Shown: in pieces, positions 26,708 through 37,600 of the stretch | Layout of the letters: every line of letters starts with the position of its first letter | Numbering within the stretch: position 1 is the first letter of the stretch | Origin: Spirosoma aerolatum | GTDB taxonomy: Bacteria; Bacteroidota; Bacteroidia; Cytophagales; Spirosomataceae | Assembly (NCBI RefSeq): GCF_002056795.1 | Contig: NZ_CP020104.1 | Coordinates: 7,387,501 to 7,451,500, forward strand | Direction: 5' to 3' | Length of the DNA: 64,000 bases | Notes under the pieces: model-generated | The model's input: the letters and a program-made list of their open reading frames with translations, nothing else | Database searches by the model: none | What the model was told of the DNA's origin: nothing | Position numbers and translations under genes: made by a program

Positions 26708-27778
26708 ATGGCCTCTTTCCTTTCGCGTCGATCCTTTGCCAAACAGGCAGCCCTGGCAACCGCAAGCACCCTGGCAACGCCAACGATTCTTTCTGCTAAT
26801 CCCTACCAACATAAAGCAGATACCGTGGTATTAGGTCATAATGGGTTTAAATATCGGGTAGTACCGGGATGGGGCGTTTTAGATGCCGCCAAAAATCCTG
26901 TCAACGATTGCCATGAGATGGTGCAGGATGCAAAAGGCCGAATAATCCTTCTGACCAACGAGACCAAAAATAACATACTCATCTACGATAAATCCGGCAA
27001 ACTCCTTGATACCTGGGGGCACGATTACCCCGGCGGTCATGGCCTGACGATTGCCGGCGAAGGCGCTGACCAATACCTGCTCATTGCCGATCCCGAACGT
27101 CATCAGGTTATCAAAACGGATTTGACTGGAAGGGAGCTACTGAAAATCGACTATCCCAGAGAAACGGGCAAGTATGATTACCCGACTCTGTTCAAACCCA
27201 CCGAAACCACCGTCAACCCGGCCAACGGCGATATTTATGTTGTCGATGGATACGGCCTTAATTACGTTATGCAATACGACAAAAACGGTAAACTCATCCG
27301 TTTTTGGGGTGGTAAAGGCGAAACCAACGATACCTTCGACTGTTGTCATGGTATTGTTGTGGACCGACGTAATGCCGCCAATCCAATCCTTTTAATCACA
27401 GACCGACGGCACAATGCACTGAAGCGCTTTTCGCTGGACGGGAAATACCTCTCGACCATTGCTTTACCCGGTTCATACATTTGTCGTCCGGTCATTCATG
27501 GCAATAGCCTATATGGTGCGGTATTCCGTAGTACATCCGATGCGTATCCAGATTCAGGTTATATTACTATCTTAGACAAAAATGACCGAGTTGTATCTAC
27601 ACCGGGCGGAACAGAGCCAGTTTATCAAGATGGGAAATTAGGTGAGCAGCGAAAAGACCGAACCAATTCTCCTTTCCTGCATCCACATGATGTGCTAGTC
27701 GATGAAGACGAAAATGTTTATGTAGCTCAGTGGGCTTCTAAAAAAACATATCCAATCAAATTGGAGCGGGTTGCCTGA
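26708..27778 (+). CDS. Tat-exported six-bladed beta-propeller (NHL-type) protein
   Basis: 356 residues. The N terminus MASFLSRRSFAKQAALATAS is a twin-arginine signal with RRSFAK. The rest is made of NHL/propeller strands such as GHGLTIAGEGADQYLLIADP, NPANGDIYVVDGYGLNYVMQ and PILLITDRRHNALKRFSLDG, ending HPHDVLVDEDENVYVAQWAS. Such proteins bind ligands or act as lyases and hydrolases of the 6-bladed group; no catalytic residues can be assigned. It starts a plus-strand cluster with three planctomycete-type catabolic genes, which suggests that it acts on or binds the same extracellular material. Confidence 0.8.
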   Translation: MASFLSRRSFAKQAALATASTLATPTILSANPYQHKADTVVLGHNGFKYRVVPGWGVLDAAKNPVNDCHEMVQDAKGRIILLTNETKNNILIYDKSGKLLDTWGHDYPGGHGLTIAGEGADQYLLIADPERHQVIKTDLTGRELLKIDYPRETGKYDYPTLFKPTETTVNPANGDIYVVDGYGLNYVMQYDKNGKLIRFWGGKGETNDTFDCCHGIVVDRRNAANPILLITDRRHNALKRFSLDGKYLSTIALPGSYICRPVIHGNSLYGAVFRSTSDAYPDSGYITILDKNDRVVSTPGGTEPVYQDGKLGEQRKDRTNSPFLHPHDVLVDEDENVYVAQWASKKTYPIKLERVA

Positions 27779-27791
27779 CCTTAATTCCTGT

Positions 27792-29300
27792 ATGAATCAA
27801 TTTATTCTGGCGCAAGCCACAGTTTCGCCACCCGCCGACTGGGTACTGTTCTGGGGGCACTTTCACCCACTTATTGTCCATCTGCCCATCGGCTTTCTGC
27901 TGATTGCAGGTCTGCTCGAACTGGATCGACTAACCCGCCGTAATACGGTCAGCCAGCACACGATAACGCTTATTTTGTTCTGGTCGGCCGTAAGCGCGAC
28001 GCTGGCCTGCTTGTTTGGGTACATGCTTTCGCTGGGTGGCGGCTACGAAGCCGAAACCCTGGATTCCCACAAATGGGAAGGTATTGGGGTAGCCGTTTTT
28101 GCGTGGCTGGCCTGGGCCGTAAAATCCGAAAACCTGGGCCGTATCATCCCCATAGCGCAATTAGCTTACTTACCCGCTCTTGGTGTTGCACTTTTGCTCC
28201 TATTGGCTGCGGGGCATAATGGGGGGAATTTGACCCACGGCTCCGATTACCTTACCCAGTACGCGCCCGGCCCAATCCGCTCTTTAGCCGGGCTACCTCC
28301 CAAACAACCAGCCTTTAAGGCTGAACCCATCAAGGATGTCAATCAGGCCATGGTCTATCAGCAGATCGTAAATCCGATTCTGCAAACCCGCTGTGTACAA
28401 TGCCATAATGCCGATAAATCGAAAGCTAACCTCCGGCTCGACAGTCCGGAGATGATAAAGAAGGGCTATGAAGATGGGCCCGTCCTTGTAGCAGGGAAAA
28501 GCGCCAACAGCGAATTAATAAAGGTCTGCCTGCTCCCGGTAGAAGACGATCATCACATGCCCCCCAAGGGCAAAAACCAGTTGAGCGAAGGTCAAATCTC
28601 GCTGTTAACCTGGTGGATTGAGCAGGGAGCTCCGTTCGACAAAAAAGTGTCGGATTTGACCGTCAACGATGCCATTCGTCCAGTCCTGGCTTCGCTAAAT
28701 GGAGGTGGGCCTATCGAAGCAGGAGGTTCAACAGTAGCGTCTGCTCCCGCACCCGAATCACCCGTGTTAACCATGAAGATGGAAGCCGCCGACCCCAAAG
28801 CGGTTGATGAGTTAAAGAAAGCGGGCCTGTTGGTATTACCTCTCTCGAAAGAACAAAATCAGCTCGAAGTCAGCGCCGTAAACGCCCGCAGTTTCAACGA
28901 CGCCCAGGCGGCTTTACTGCCTAAAGTCAGCAAGCAGTTGGTCTGGCTAAAACTGGGCGATACACAAATCTCAGATGGTGCTCTGGCCCAGGTAGCCAAG
29001 CTTGAAAACCTACAAAAATTACATCTGGAACAGACCAAAATTACCGATGCAGGGCTAAAACAGCTTAAGAATCTACCCAACCTCGAATACCTGAACTTAT
29101 ATGGTACGGGTGTTACGGATGCTGGTCTGACGGAATTAACAAGTCTGAAAAACCTTAAAACGGTTTATCTCTGGCAAACCAAAGTAACAGATCAGGGTGT
29201 AGCGAACTTAAAAAAGGCAATGCCTAAACTGGATGTAATCGGTGGACTCAGCGAACAGGCGATAGCCGAACTGGCTAAAACGGCGGAACCAGCCAAATAG
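27792..29300 (+). CDS. DUF2231 / planctomycete-type cytochrome c / leucine-rich repeat membrane protein
   Basis: 502 residues in three parts. Residues 1-150 are a DUF2231-like membrane domain with four helices and HFHPLIVHLPIGFLLIAGL. Around residue 202 is a c-type heme site CVQCH followed by NADKSKANLRLDSPEMIKKG, the PSD-type cytochrome pattern; a distal HHMPP supplies a likely axial region. Residues 380-480 hold four leucine-rich repeats of the form LEYLNLYGTGVTDAGLTEL. The LRR part suggests protein or glycan contact. ATG at 27792 follows the propeller gene by 13 bp, so the two are almost surely one operon; an earlier TTG at 27771 would overlap it. Confidence 0.85.
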   Translation: MNQFILAQATVSPPADWVLFWGHFHPLIVHLPIGFLLIAGLLELDRLTRRNTVSQHTITLILFWSAVSATLACLFGYMLSLGGGYEAETLDSHKWEGIGVAVFAWLAWAVKSENLGRIIPIAQLAYLPALGVALLLLLAAGHNGGNLTHGSDYLTQYAPGPIRSLAGLPPKQPAFKAEPIKDVNQAMVYQQIVNPILQTRCVQCHNADKSKANLRLDSPEMIKKGYEDGPVLVAGKSANSELIKVCLLPVEDDHHMPPKGKNQLSEGQISLLTWWIEQGAPFDKKVSDLTVNDAIRPVLASLNGGGPIEAGGSTVASAPAPESPVLTMKMEAADPKAVDELKKAGLLVLPLSKEQNQLEVSAVNARSFNDAQAALLPKVSKQLVWLKLGDTQISDGALAQVAKLENLQKLHLEQTKITDAGLKQLKNLPNLEYLNLYGTGVTDAGLTELTSLKNLKTVYLWQTKVTDQGVANLKKAMPKLDVIGGLSEQAIAELAKTAEPAK

Positions 29301-29327
29301 TCCAATTAATTAGGGCTCAATACGTAT

Positions 29328-29404
29328 TTATTATTTCGAGACAGAAGCAATCTCAAGCTTACTCAACAGGCAAGTTTAAGATTTCTCCTGCCTCGAAATA
29401 ATAA
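29328..29404. repeat. 26-bp imperfect inverted repeat
   Basis: Arms at 29328-29353 and 29379-29404 pair over 26 bp with three mismatches; the outer 13 bp (TTATTATTTCGAG) pair perfectly. The inner arm carries AGCAATCT/AGATTTCT words. It lies behind the LRR-cytochrome gene and before the PSD1 promoter. Confidence 0.75.
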
Positions 29405-29489
29405 AAAATGGCCGAACTTTTTCTGTACATGAAAAAGCTTGAACAACATACCTACTAACTAATCGGCACGTTTTTGTATTTTTCTTTGT

Positions 29490-29497
29490 TATTTTTG
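29490..29497 (+). promoter_or_regulatory. candidate -7 promoter element before the PSD1 gene
   Basis: TATTTTTG fits TAnnTTTG and lies 32 bp before the start codon. An upstream TTTTTG at 29471 is nearer than the usual -33 spacing, so the assignment is weak. Confidence 0.35.
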
Positions 29498-29528
29498 TAA
29501 CAGTATCCCAACGCTTTGTCCTGTTTGT

Positions 29529-32500
29529 ATGCTCATTTGGTCTGACATACGCTTCCGATACGTTGTGCTTAGCGCAACAATTGGCCTCTTTGGGGCTTCC
29601 ATCTGGTTGACGTCTTGCCGAACATCCATCGAAAAACCGGCTGAACTTGTTGCCGTTGAAGCTAACCTACCTGTAAAAGTCGATTACAACCTGCACGTTA
29701 AGCCCATCCTCTCGGATCGGTGTTTTGCGTGTCATGGTCCCGATAAAGCCAAACAACAGGCAGGTCTGCGACTGGACACGCCCGAAGGTGCTTACGAAGC
29801 TTTAGAAAAAACGGGACATACCGCCATCGTCCCCGGCAATCTGGCCAAAAGCGAGCTGGCCCATCGTATCCTCAGCACCGACCCGGAGGAAATGATGCCA
29901 ACACCCAAGTCGAATCTGAGCCTGACAACTGAAGAAAAAGCCCTTTTGCTGCGTTGGATCGAACAGGGCGCCGAGTACAAAGAGCACTGGTCGCTGATTG
30001 CGCCAACGATGCCGGAAATTCCAAAGGTGAAAAACCAGCAATGGGTCAAAAACGACATCGACCGATTCATCCTGGCCAAGCAGGAAGCCAAAAAGCTGGA
30101 GCACGCACCCGAAGCTGACAAGACAACCCTGCTTCGACGGGTAAGCCTGGATCTGATTGGCCTGCCACCTACCCCTGCCGAAATTGACGCGTTCATAGCT
30201 GATAAATCCCCCAATGCGTATGAGAAAGTCGTTAATCGGCTGCTCAACAATCCGCATTATGGCGAACGACAGGCTGTCGAATGGCTCGACGTAGCTCACT
30301 ATGCCGATACGCATGGCTATCAGGACGATGGCCTTCGGACGATGTGGCCCTATCGGGATTGGGTCATTCGGGCCTACAACCGTAACCTCTCGTTCGACCG
30401 ATTTATTACCTGGCAGCTGGCGGGCGACCTGTTACCCAATCCGAACCGTGATCAGCTTATTGCAACAGCCTTCAACCGCAATCACCAGCAGAGTCAGGAA
30501 GGCGGTATTGTCGATGAAGAGTACCGGGTTGAATACGTAGCCGATCGCACCAATACGTTCGGGAAGGCCATGCTCGGCCTAACGGTCGAATGCGCCCGCT
30601 GCCACGATCACAAGTACGATCCAATCAGCCAGAAAGATTATTACTCGCTGTTCGCTTTTTTTAACAGCAATAATGACCGGGGACAAATACCGTACAATGG
30701 TGAAGCCGCACCAACCATTACGCTGACCAAGCCCGAAACGGACGCCAAACTTAAGTTCATACGCGAGCGTCTTACGCCACTTGAACAGCAGCTTAACCCC
30801 AATCGGCCTGCTTATCAGAAGCGGTTCGGTCAATGGCTGGGCCAAGCCGTCAAACGACCGCTTTCAACCATCGACTCGGGCCTGATTGCCCACTATACCT
30901 TTGACGAAGCTGACCGAACCGACATTAGCGCCTTCGTAAAAGCGGATCGGGAAAAACGAAAGCTAGAAGACGAAAAGCGTAAAAAGGAAGAGGAAACGCG
31001 AGCCAAATCCAAAAAATCGGTCGAAAAGCAGCCCGAAAAGAAAGAGCCTCCTAAGCGCAAAACGAAGGAAGAACTCTGGAAAGATCCGAGAAATGCCTTC
31101 GAAAACTCGGTCAACGATACCATTCCTGCTCGCTTAAGTGGTGACCCCGATAAGGTTCCTTACGCTGTTCCGGGACGGTTTGGCAAAGCCCGTTTCCTAC
31201 CTGGCGACAGCTATATTGAATTACCGTCAAAATTTGGAGTCTTCGAACAAAACGAACCCTTCTCGATCAGTAGCTGGTTCAACCTGGCGAAGCCGAATAT
31301 GGCACTAACCTTCCTGGGACGGACTACCGGGCCGATGGATGGACAACGGGGTTACCAGCTCGACCTGCTGGCTGACGGCCGCCTGAAGCTGACGCTCAGC
31401 CACGTTTGGCCGTCCAACGCTATTGATGTTGAAACGATTGAGAAAGTACCCGTTCATCAGTGGTTTCAAGTGGCTTTTACCTACGATGGCATGGGGCAGG
31501 CTCAGGGCGTGCATCTGTATCTGAATGGGAAGCCGATGCATACGAAAATCGTCGCCGACCATCTGATTCACAGTATGGTATGGGGTAAAGACCGCACCCA
31601 CTGGGCCCAACATTCGTTTTATGTAGGCCGGATGCATGATAACTTCTACAAAGATTTTGCCGTTGATGAACTCCGCATTTACAATCGGTGTCTGACACCG
31701 CTGGAAATACCCCGGCTGGCTGGTCAGGCCGATGCGCTGGCGAATGCGTTGCGTACCGCCAACCGAACACCCGAACAGCGGTCAGGTTTGTATAACTACT
31801 ATGTGGCTACCCAGGATCCTATATATCGGAATACCTTTGCCCAAGCTATGAAACTACGCGGGGAACAGATCATGCTCTACACCAACTCCGACCAGGTAAT
31901 GGTGATGGAAGAGCGAAAGACACCCCGCGAGACCCATCTGCTGAAGCGTGGGGCCTATGACGCACCAGGCGAGGTTGTCACCCCAGCCGTTTTACACAGC
32001 CTGAATCCACTCGACGACGATCTTCCCAAAAACCGATTAGGTTTGGCTCAATGGCTGCTATCAGACAAAAACCCCTTGTTTAGCCGGGTAATCGTGAATC
32101 GGGTATGGCAACAGTATTTCGGACAGGGATTGGCCAAAAACAGTGACGATTTTGGCAATCAGGGCGCCTTGCCAAGCCATCCCGAACTACTGGACTACCT
32201 GGCTGTACAGTTTAGAGAATCCGGCTGGAACTTAAAAGCGCTACACAAAGAAATTGTGATGTCGGCCACCTATCGTCAGTCATCGACCGTATCAGAAAAA
32301 GCCCGTGAAGCTGACCCTGACGACGTATATCTGACGCGGGGAGCTAGTTATCGGATGTCGGCGGAGCAGGTACGGGATAATGCACTGGCTGTCAGTGGAC
32401 TTCTCACGCAGCGGATTGGCGGCCCTAGTGTTCATCCCTATCAGCCAGCGGGGATCTGGGAAGCTCTGGCTACACGAAATGCGGTCAAATACGTTCAGAA

Positions 32501-32981
32501 TCACAAGGATAGCCTCTATCGTCGGTCGATGTACACAATCTGGAAGCGTTCGTCGCCCCCGCCTATGATGTTGAACTTCGATGCGGCCGAACGGCATACC
32601 TGTATCGTCAAACGCCAGAAAACCAATACCCCGCTGCAGGCACTGGTCACCCTCAATGATCCGCAGTTCGTTGAAGCCGCACGGGTATTAGCCCAGCGAG
32701 CAGGGCAACAGGACGCAAGCAATAAAGATGAAAGAAAAGTAATCAATGAGCTGTTCAAATCCGTGATCAGCCGCCCAGCCCGTGCAGAGGAAGTAACGCT
32801 GATGCAACAACTCTACGCTGAAGAACTGGCTGATTTTAAAAAGAACCCCAAACGAGCAGTAGAGTTATTATCCGTAGGCGAATATCCAGTCGACACACAC
32901 CAGAATCCGGCTGAACTAGCCGCCTGGACTGTGGTGAGTAGTACGCTGATGAATTTCGACGAAGCAATCATTAAACGATAG
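29529..32981 (+). CDS. PSD1 / DUF1549 / DUF1553 planctomycete-type cytochrome lipoprotein with LamG insert
   Basis: 1150 residues. A lipoprotein-like N terminus (IWLTSCRTS) is followed by a heme-binding CFACHGPDKAKQQAGLRLD (near residue 67), a DUF1549 region (NPHYGERQAVEWLDVAHYAD, then CARCHDHKYDPI with a second heme-like CxxCH), a lysine/glutamate-rich linker (about 470-510), a LamG-type concanavalin-fold domain (about 560-725) and a DUF1553 domain (FSRVIVNRVWQQYFGQGL ... CIVKRQKTNTPLQALVTLND). In planctomycetes and Bacteroidota this family accompanies DUF1501 proteins and is tied to breakdown of complex, often sulfated, polysaccharides; the reaction itself is not established. The DUF1501 partner follows. 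Confidence 0.9.
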   Translation: MLIWSDIRFRYVVLSATIGLFGASIWLTSCRTSIEKPAELVAVEANLPVKVDYNLHVKPILSDRCFACHGPDKAKQQAGLRLDTPEGAYEALEKTGHTAIVPGNLAKSELAHRILSTDPEEMMPTPKSNLSLTTEEKALLLRWIEQGAEYKEHWSLIAPTMPEIPKVKNQQWVKNDIDRFILAKQEAKKLEHAPEADKTTLLRRVSLDLIGLPPTPAEIDAFIADKSPNAYEKVVNRLLNNPHYGERQAVEWLDVAHYADTHGYQDDGLRTMWPYRDWVIRAYNRNLSFDRFITWQLAGDLLPNPNRDQLIATAFNRNHQQSQEGGIVDEEYRVEYVADRTNTFGKAMLGLTVECARCHDHKYDPISQKDYYSLFAFFNSNNDRGQIPYNGEAAPTITLTKPETDAKLKFIRERLTPLEQQLNPNRPAYQKRFGQWLGQAVKRPLSTIDSGLIAHYTFDEADRTDISAFVKADREKRKLEDEKRKKEEETRAKSKKSVEKQPEKKEPPKRKTKEELWKDPRNAFENSVNDTIPARLSGDPDKVPYAVPGRFGKARFLPGDSYIELPSKFGVFEQNEPFSISSWFNLAKPNMALTFLGRTTGPMDGQRGYQLDLLADGRLKLTLSHVWPSNAIDVETIEKVPVHQWFQVAFTYDGMGQAQGVHLYLNGKPMHTKIVADHLIHSMVWGKDRTHWAQHSFYVGRMHDNFYKDFAVDELRIYNRCLTPLEIPRLAGQADALANALRTANRTPEQRSGLYNYYVATQDPIYRNTFAQAMKLRGEQIMLYTNSDQVMVMEERKTPRETHLLKRGAYDAPGEVVTPAVLHSLNPLDDDLPKNRLGLAQWLLSDKNPLFSRVIVNRVWQQYFGQGLAKNSDDFGNQGALPSHPELLDYLAVQFRESGWNLKALHKEIVMSATYRQSSTVSEKAREADPDDVYLTRGASYRMSAEQVRDNALAVSGLLTQRIGGPSVHPYQPAGIWEALATRNAVKYVQNHKDSLYRRSMYTIWKRSSPPPMMLNFDAAERHTCIVKRQKTNTPLQALVTLNDPQFVEAARVLAQRAGQQDASNKDERKVINELFKSVISRPARAEEVTLMQQLYAEELADFKKNPKRAVELLSVGEYPVDTHQNPAELAAWTVVSSTLMNFDEAIIKR

Positions 32982-33094
32982 GTCATTCGCTTCGCTGTCA
33001 TGTGTAGTCGTTTACAACACCATCATTCCCGATAGCGCCTAGTAATGACGATAAAAACAGCAAGGTCAATAACGCAAACAAACAACCTGTAACG

Positions 33095-34558
33095 ATGGAC
33101 ATTCAGGATCAACTTCATGACCAACTGAGCCGCCGGACATTTTTGGGGCAAACAAGCGCTGGCTTAGGCACCATTGCGCTGGCATCGCTACTCAATCCGA
33201 CCAATTTGTTTGGCGGATCCTCCGGCTTGAATTCTCCTGGTGATAACCCAATCGTTGGGAAACCCCATTTCCCGCCCAAAGTCAAACGAGTGATCTATCT
33301 GTTCCAAAGTGGAGCACCCTCGCAACTGGAATTATATGATTATAAGCCCAAATTAGAAGCCATGTGGGGCCAGGATCTGCCCGAATCCGTTCGAAAAGGC
33401 CAGCGCCTAACGGGTATGACAGCCGGGCAAAGCCGTTTCCCATTGGCCGCTTCCAAATATAAATTTGCTCAGTACGGCCCCAGCCGAATGTGGATTAGTG
33501 AATTACTGCCTAACATTTCCCGTTTAGCTGGCGACCTGACCTTCGTTCGTTCGCTTCATACCGAAGCCATCAACCACGATCCGGCCATCACCTTTTTTCA
33601 AACGGGTAGCCAGCAAGCCGGTCGACCCAGTTTTGGGTCGTGGGTGAGCTATGGGTTAGGTTCCGATAACCAGAACTTACCCGCTTTTGTGGTGCTTTTG
33701 TCGAAAGGCCGCGATGGCGACCAGCCACTTTACGCCAAATTGTGGAGTAATGGATTTCTTCCCTCGGTGCATCAGGGCGTTGTATTCCGATCGGGCCCCG
33801 ATCCAGTATATTACCTGAACAACCCTCCCGGCATTGACAAGACGAGCCGTCGGCGCATGCTCGATTACCTGGGCAAGTTGCATCAGGAGCAGTTCAAGCA
33901 TGTGCTGGACCCGGAAATCAACAACCGCATGGCTCAGTACGAAATGGCCTATCGGATGCAGACGTCAGTACCCGAAACACTCGATATTTCGAAAGAACCC
34001 GATTACATTTTCGATATGTACGGTCCTGAGAGCCGTAAGCCGGGTACCTTTGCGGCCAACTGTTTGCTGGCCCGCAAGCTCATCGAAAAAGATGTGAAGT
34101 TTGTCCAGTTATACCACCAGGGCTGGGATCAGCACGGCAACCTGCCCAACGATATTAAGATTCAGACCAAAAGCGTCGATCAGCCGTCGGCCGCACTGGT
34201 TATGGATTTAAAACAACGGGGTCTTTTGGACGATACGCTGGTAATCTGGGGTGGAGAGTTTGGGCGAGGTGCCTACTCACAGGGCAAACTCACCCGCGAC
34301 AATTACGGGCGCGACCATCACCCCAGAGCGTTTACCATCTGGATGGCCGGAGCAGGTGTAAAAAAAGGACTCGTTTACGGCGAAACCGATGACTTTGGCT
34401 ATAACGTTATCAATGAACCCGTTCACGTTCACGATTTTCAGGCCACGGTATTGCACTTGCTGGGTATCGATCATGAAAAACTAACCTTTAAAAGCCAGGG
34501 CCGCCGGTATCGGTTAACCGATGTTCATGGCAATATTATTAAACCATTGTTGGCATAA
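33095..34558 (+). CDS. DUF1501 (sulfatase-like) Tat-exported protein
   Basis: 487 residues of the alkaline phosphatase/sulfatase superfamily. A twin-arginine signal (SRRTFLGQTSAGLGTIALAS) is followed by PPKVKRVIYLFQSGAPSQLE, INHDPAITFFQTGSQQAGRP, and near the C terminus VIWGGEFGRGAYSQGK and RDHHPRAFTIWMAGAG, the paired metal-binding motifs of the family. The sulfatase Cys/Ser formylglycine motif is absent. It is the standard partner of the PSD1 gene directly upstream (113 bp), and both are predicted to act outside the cytoplasm. Confidence 0.9.
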   Translation: MDIQDQLHDQLSRRTFLGQTSAGLGTIALASLLNPTNLFGGSSGLNSPGDNPIVGKPHFPPKVKRVIYLFQSGAPSQLELYDYKPKLEAMWGQDLPESVRKGQRLTGMTAGQSRFPLAASKYKFAQYGPSRMWISELLPNISRLAGDLTFVRSLHTEAINHDPAITFFQTGSQQAGRPSFGSWVSYGLGSDNQNLPAFVVLLSKGRDGDQPLYAKLWSNGFLPSVHQGVVFRSGPDPVYYLNNPPGIDKTSRRRMLDYLGKLHQEQFKHVLDPEINNRMAQYEMAYRMQTSVPETLDISKEPDYIFDMYGPESRKPGTFAANCLLARKLIEKDVKFVQLYHQGWDQHGNLPNDIKIQTKSVDQPSAALVMDLKQRGLLDDTLVIWGGEFGRGAYSQGKLTRDNYGRDHHPRAFTIWMAGAGVKKGLVYGETDDFGYNVINEPVHVHDFQATVLHLLGIDHEKLTFKSQGRRYRLTDVHGNIIKPLLA

Positions 34559-34567
34559 TCAAACCTT

Positions 34568-34601
34568 ACAAGTATCTTAGTAAACCCGCTAAGACACTTG
34601 T
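34568..34601 (+). terminator. 13-bp hairpin just before the C25 peptidase start
   Basis: ACAAGTATCTTAG (34568-34580) pairs with CTAAGACACTTGT (34589-34601) with one mismatch and an 8-nt loop. It lies 10 bp behind the DUF1501 stop and 4 bp before the TTG start of the next gene. It may be a terminator of the catabolic operon, or a leader structure over the ribosome-binding site of the next gene. Confidence 0.6.
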
Positions 34602-34605
34602 ACGT

Positions 34606-37600
34606 TTGAAACTAATTTTTGCTATTCTGTTTTTAGTCGCCTATGCTGGGCAGGCACAGTTTCGGTATGGAAATGAATGGATTGTTCCGACGCAATCCTA
34701 TGCCAAGATCAGCATTCTGGAGGATGGCATTTACCGGATCACTTACGCTGAATTAGTTCGTGCCGGTTTTACTCCAGATACAATTAATCCCAAAAATTTA
34801 CAGCTATTTCACCGAGGCCGTGAACTGGCTATCGAAGTCATTGGCGATGAGGACGGACGATTCGACCAGACCGATTTTATTCAGTTTTACGCCGAGAAAA
34901 ATAAAGGTGAACTCGATAGCTTAGTTTACTACCACACCAGCCGCGCCAACCCCTACCAAAGCTTATTTTCGGATGAAACATTCTATTTTCTGACAATAGG
35001 ATCAAAACCGGGGCTTCGGCTTCCTACTTTTATTGGCAAACCTACCAGTCAGGCGCCCGAACCGTATCATCTTGAACAACAGGTTTTGGCCTTCACCAGT
35101 CAATACTCGTTCAACAATTCCATTGGTTTGGTGCCTCCTGTTCAACAAAGCTATTTTGAAGAAGGCGAAGGCTGGACAGGAAATTATATAGGCCCGGACT
35201 CGGTAGCCCGATTCACAATACAGTTTCAGAATCGAGTCGTTGACAGTAACCAGCTTCCTACGTTTACGTTTCAACTTAACGGTCGTTCGCCCAACAACCA
35301 CCAGTTGTGGTATGCCCTGAACGATGGGATGCCCATTGACACACTTTCAATCGGCCCGTTCAGCCCCAAAAGCGTGCTGCTTACCTTGACCGAAAATGCA
35401 ATTAAAAACGAATCGATCCTTTTAAAAACCAAATCCCTGAACGTAAGTGCCAATGACTGGTATTCGATGACCTACCTGAATGTCGTATACCCACAACACT
35501 TTCTGATGAATAGTCAGCCAGATAAATATTTCCATTTGCGACCTAACCCTGCCAATCAATCGGTTATAGAGATACCTGATCTGAATACCAACGCTATGGT
35601 GTATGCACTTACAGGCCGGTACGCAACCGCCAAAATCATGCATCAGGCGGGGCTGTTTATCGTTCCGAACACCCTGACCGGGCAAACGGTATTTATCAGC
35701 AATGAAATCAAAAAATCGTCGTCTATTACAGTTGTTAACTTCCCAATACTGGCCCCAAAAGCAAGTAATTATCTGCTTATTACGCACCGCTCTCTGCTCG
35801 AATCGGCTACCGAGTATGCCGCTTATCGGGCTTCAGACGCGGGTGGAGGGTATACACCATTGATTATTGAAACGAGGTCGATCTACGAACAATTCAACTA
35901 TGGCGAGCGTAGCCCAATGGCGATTCGTCGGTTTGCCGATTTCATGCTGTCGGGCGGTACCAATAAGCACTTGTTTCTGCTGGGTCGGGGCATTAGTTTT
36001 CCTGATGTATTGAAATCCTCTGAAACCGACGATCTGGTTCCAACATTCGGCTATCCGGGCTCCGATGCTCTGCTTACGATGGGGCTCGCGGGTTTCCCAG
36101 AGTTTGTTCAGGCAATACCAACCGGTCGCATCAACGTAACCACCAACCAGCAAGTCCTGAATTATTTGGCAAAAGTCAAAGAATTTGAACAAGCTCCACC
36201 TACCGATTGGCAAAAACGGATGCTTCACTTAAATGGCGGACACGACCAGGGCGAAATTCTATACCTCAAAAGCCTGATGGAACAGCTTCGCCCGATAGCC
36301 GAAAGCCCTTATATGGGTGCGCAGGTGACTTCGCTCTCGAAAAAAACGTTTGAAGAAGTTGAAGCCGTCGATATTTCACAACCGATCAATGAGGGTGTGG
36401 GGATGGTAGCTTATACGGGGCATGGCTCTTCCAGCACACTCGATTTTAACATTGGTTACTGTTCGGCCCCCGGTAACCATATCAATAACAAAGGCAAGTA
36501 CCCAATTTTGTTTTTCAACGGCTGTAGCATCAATAATCTTTTTTATAAATACAATCCACTCAGTACCGACTGGCTTATTACACCCGACAAAGGGGCCATA
36601 GCTGTACTGGCGGGTTCGTTCTGGAGCTACCCAACTAGCACCCAAACCTATGCCATAACCCTTTATCGAAAACTTTTTACGGATACCACTACCTTGACTC
36701 ACACACTGGGCCAACTACAACAGCAGGTTAATCTGACGCTCAACTCATACAGTGGTGACCTGACGCTTCGCACGGATTTACAACAGATTATCTTACAGGG
36801 CGACCCCGCGTTGCATATTTTTCCGCTAGCCAAACCCGACTATGCGGCTCGTAGCCTGTTTATTCAGGCCCGAAAACCGGGAACCCTCATCGCCAATAAT
36901 GACTCTATAACGATCAAGCTGATTCTTTCCAACACCGGTAAATTTTACGCCCGGCAAACCGTGCCGCTCCAATTGACCAAAACTTACACGAACGGCAACG
37001 TTAACAGCCAGCGGCTTCTGGTCGATGTTACATCGGTTCTGGATACGATCATCATTCCTATTAAAAAGGAGCTTTCTCTCAGCCAACTCGCCATTATGGT
37101 GGATAGCGACCACCAAATTGACGAACTGGTAGAAACGAATAATGAACAGAGCCTGGACCTAACGAATTGGCCAACTATTCAGCAAACCAGCGTTTTTCCC
37201 ACTAGTGCTCTTCCCGATCAGTTAAATCCGATTATATCGGTGACAGTTGATGATCGAGTACTCAAAAATGGGGATTATGTTTCGGCTAACCCGATTATTC
37301 AGGTCATTCTGACCGACGAAAATCAGTTACCTCTGGATAAACTAAGGAATATCCAGACCTACTTGAAATCCTGTCCGAGCTGCCCATTTGTTCTGTTGAC
37401 TCAGCAGTCAGGCTCAGCAGTATCGCCCGTATCCTTGCTGGCAACGTATCAATTGACAAATCTGGCTCCTGGTGCCTATGAGTTGTTGGTAACAGGCCGC
37501 GATGCAGCCGATAACTCAGCAGGCAACGCCTATGGCATTACGTTTAACGTAGCTGATATGCCCGTACCAACCATCTGGAAAATTTACCCAAATCCCGGTA

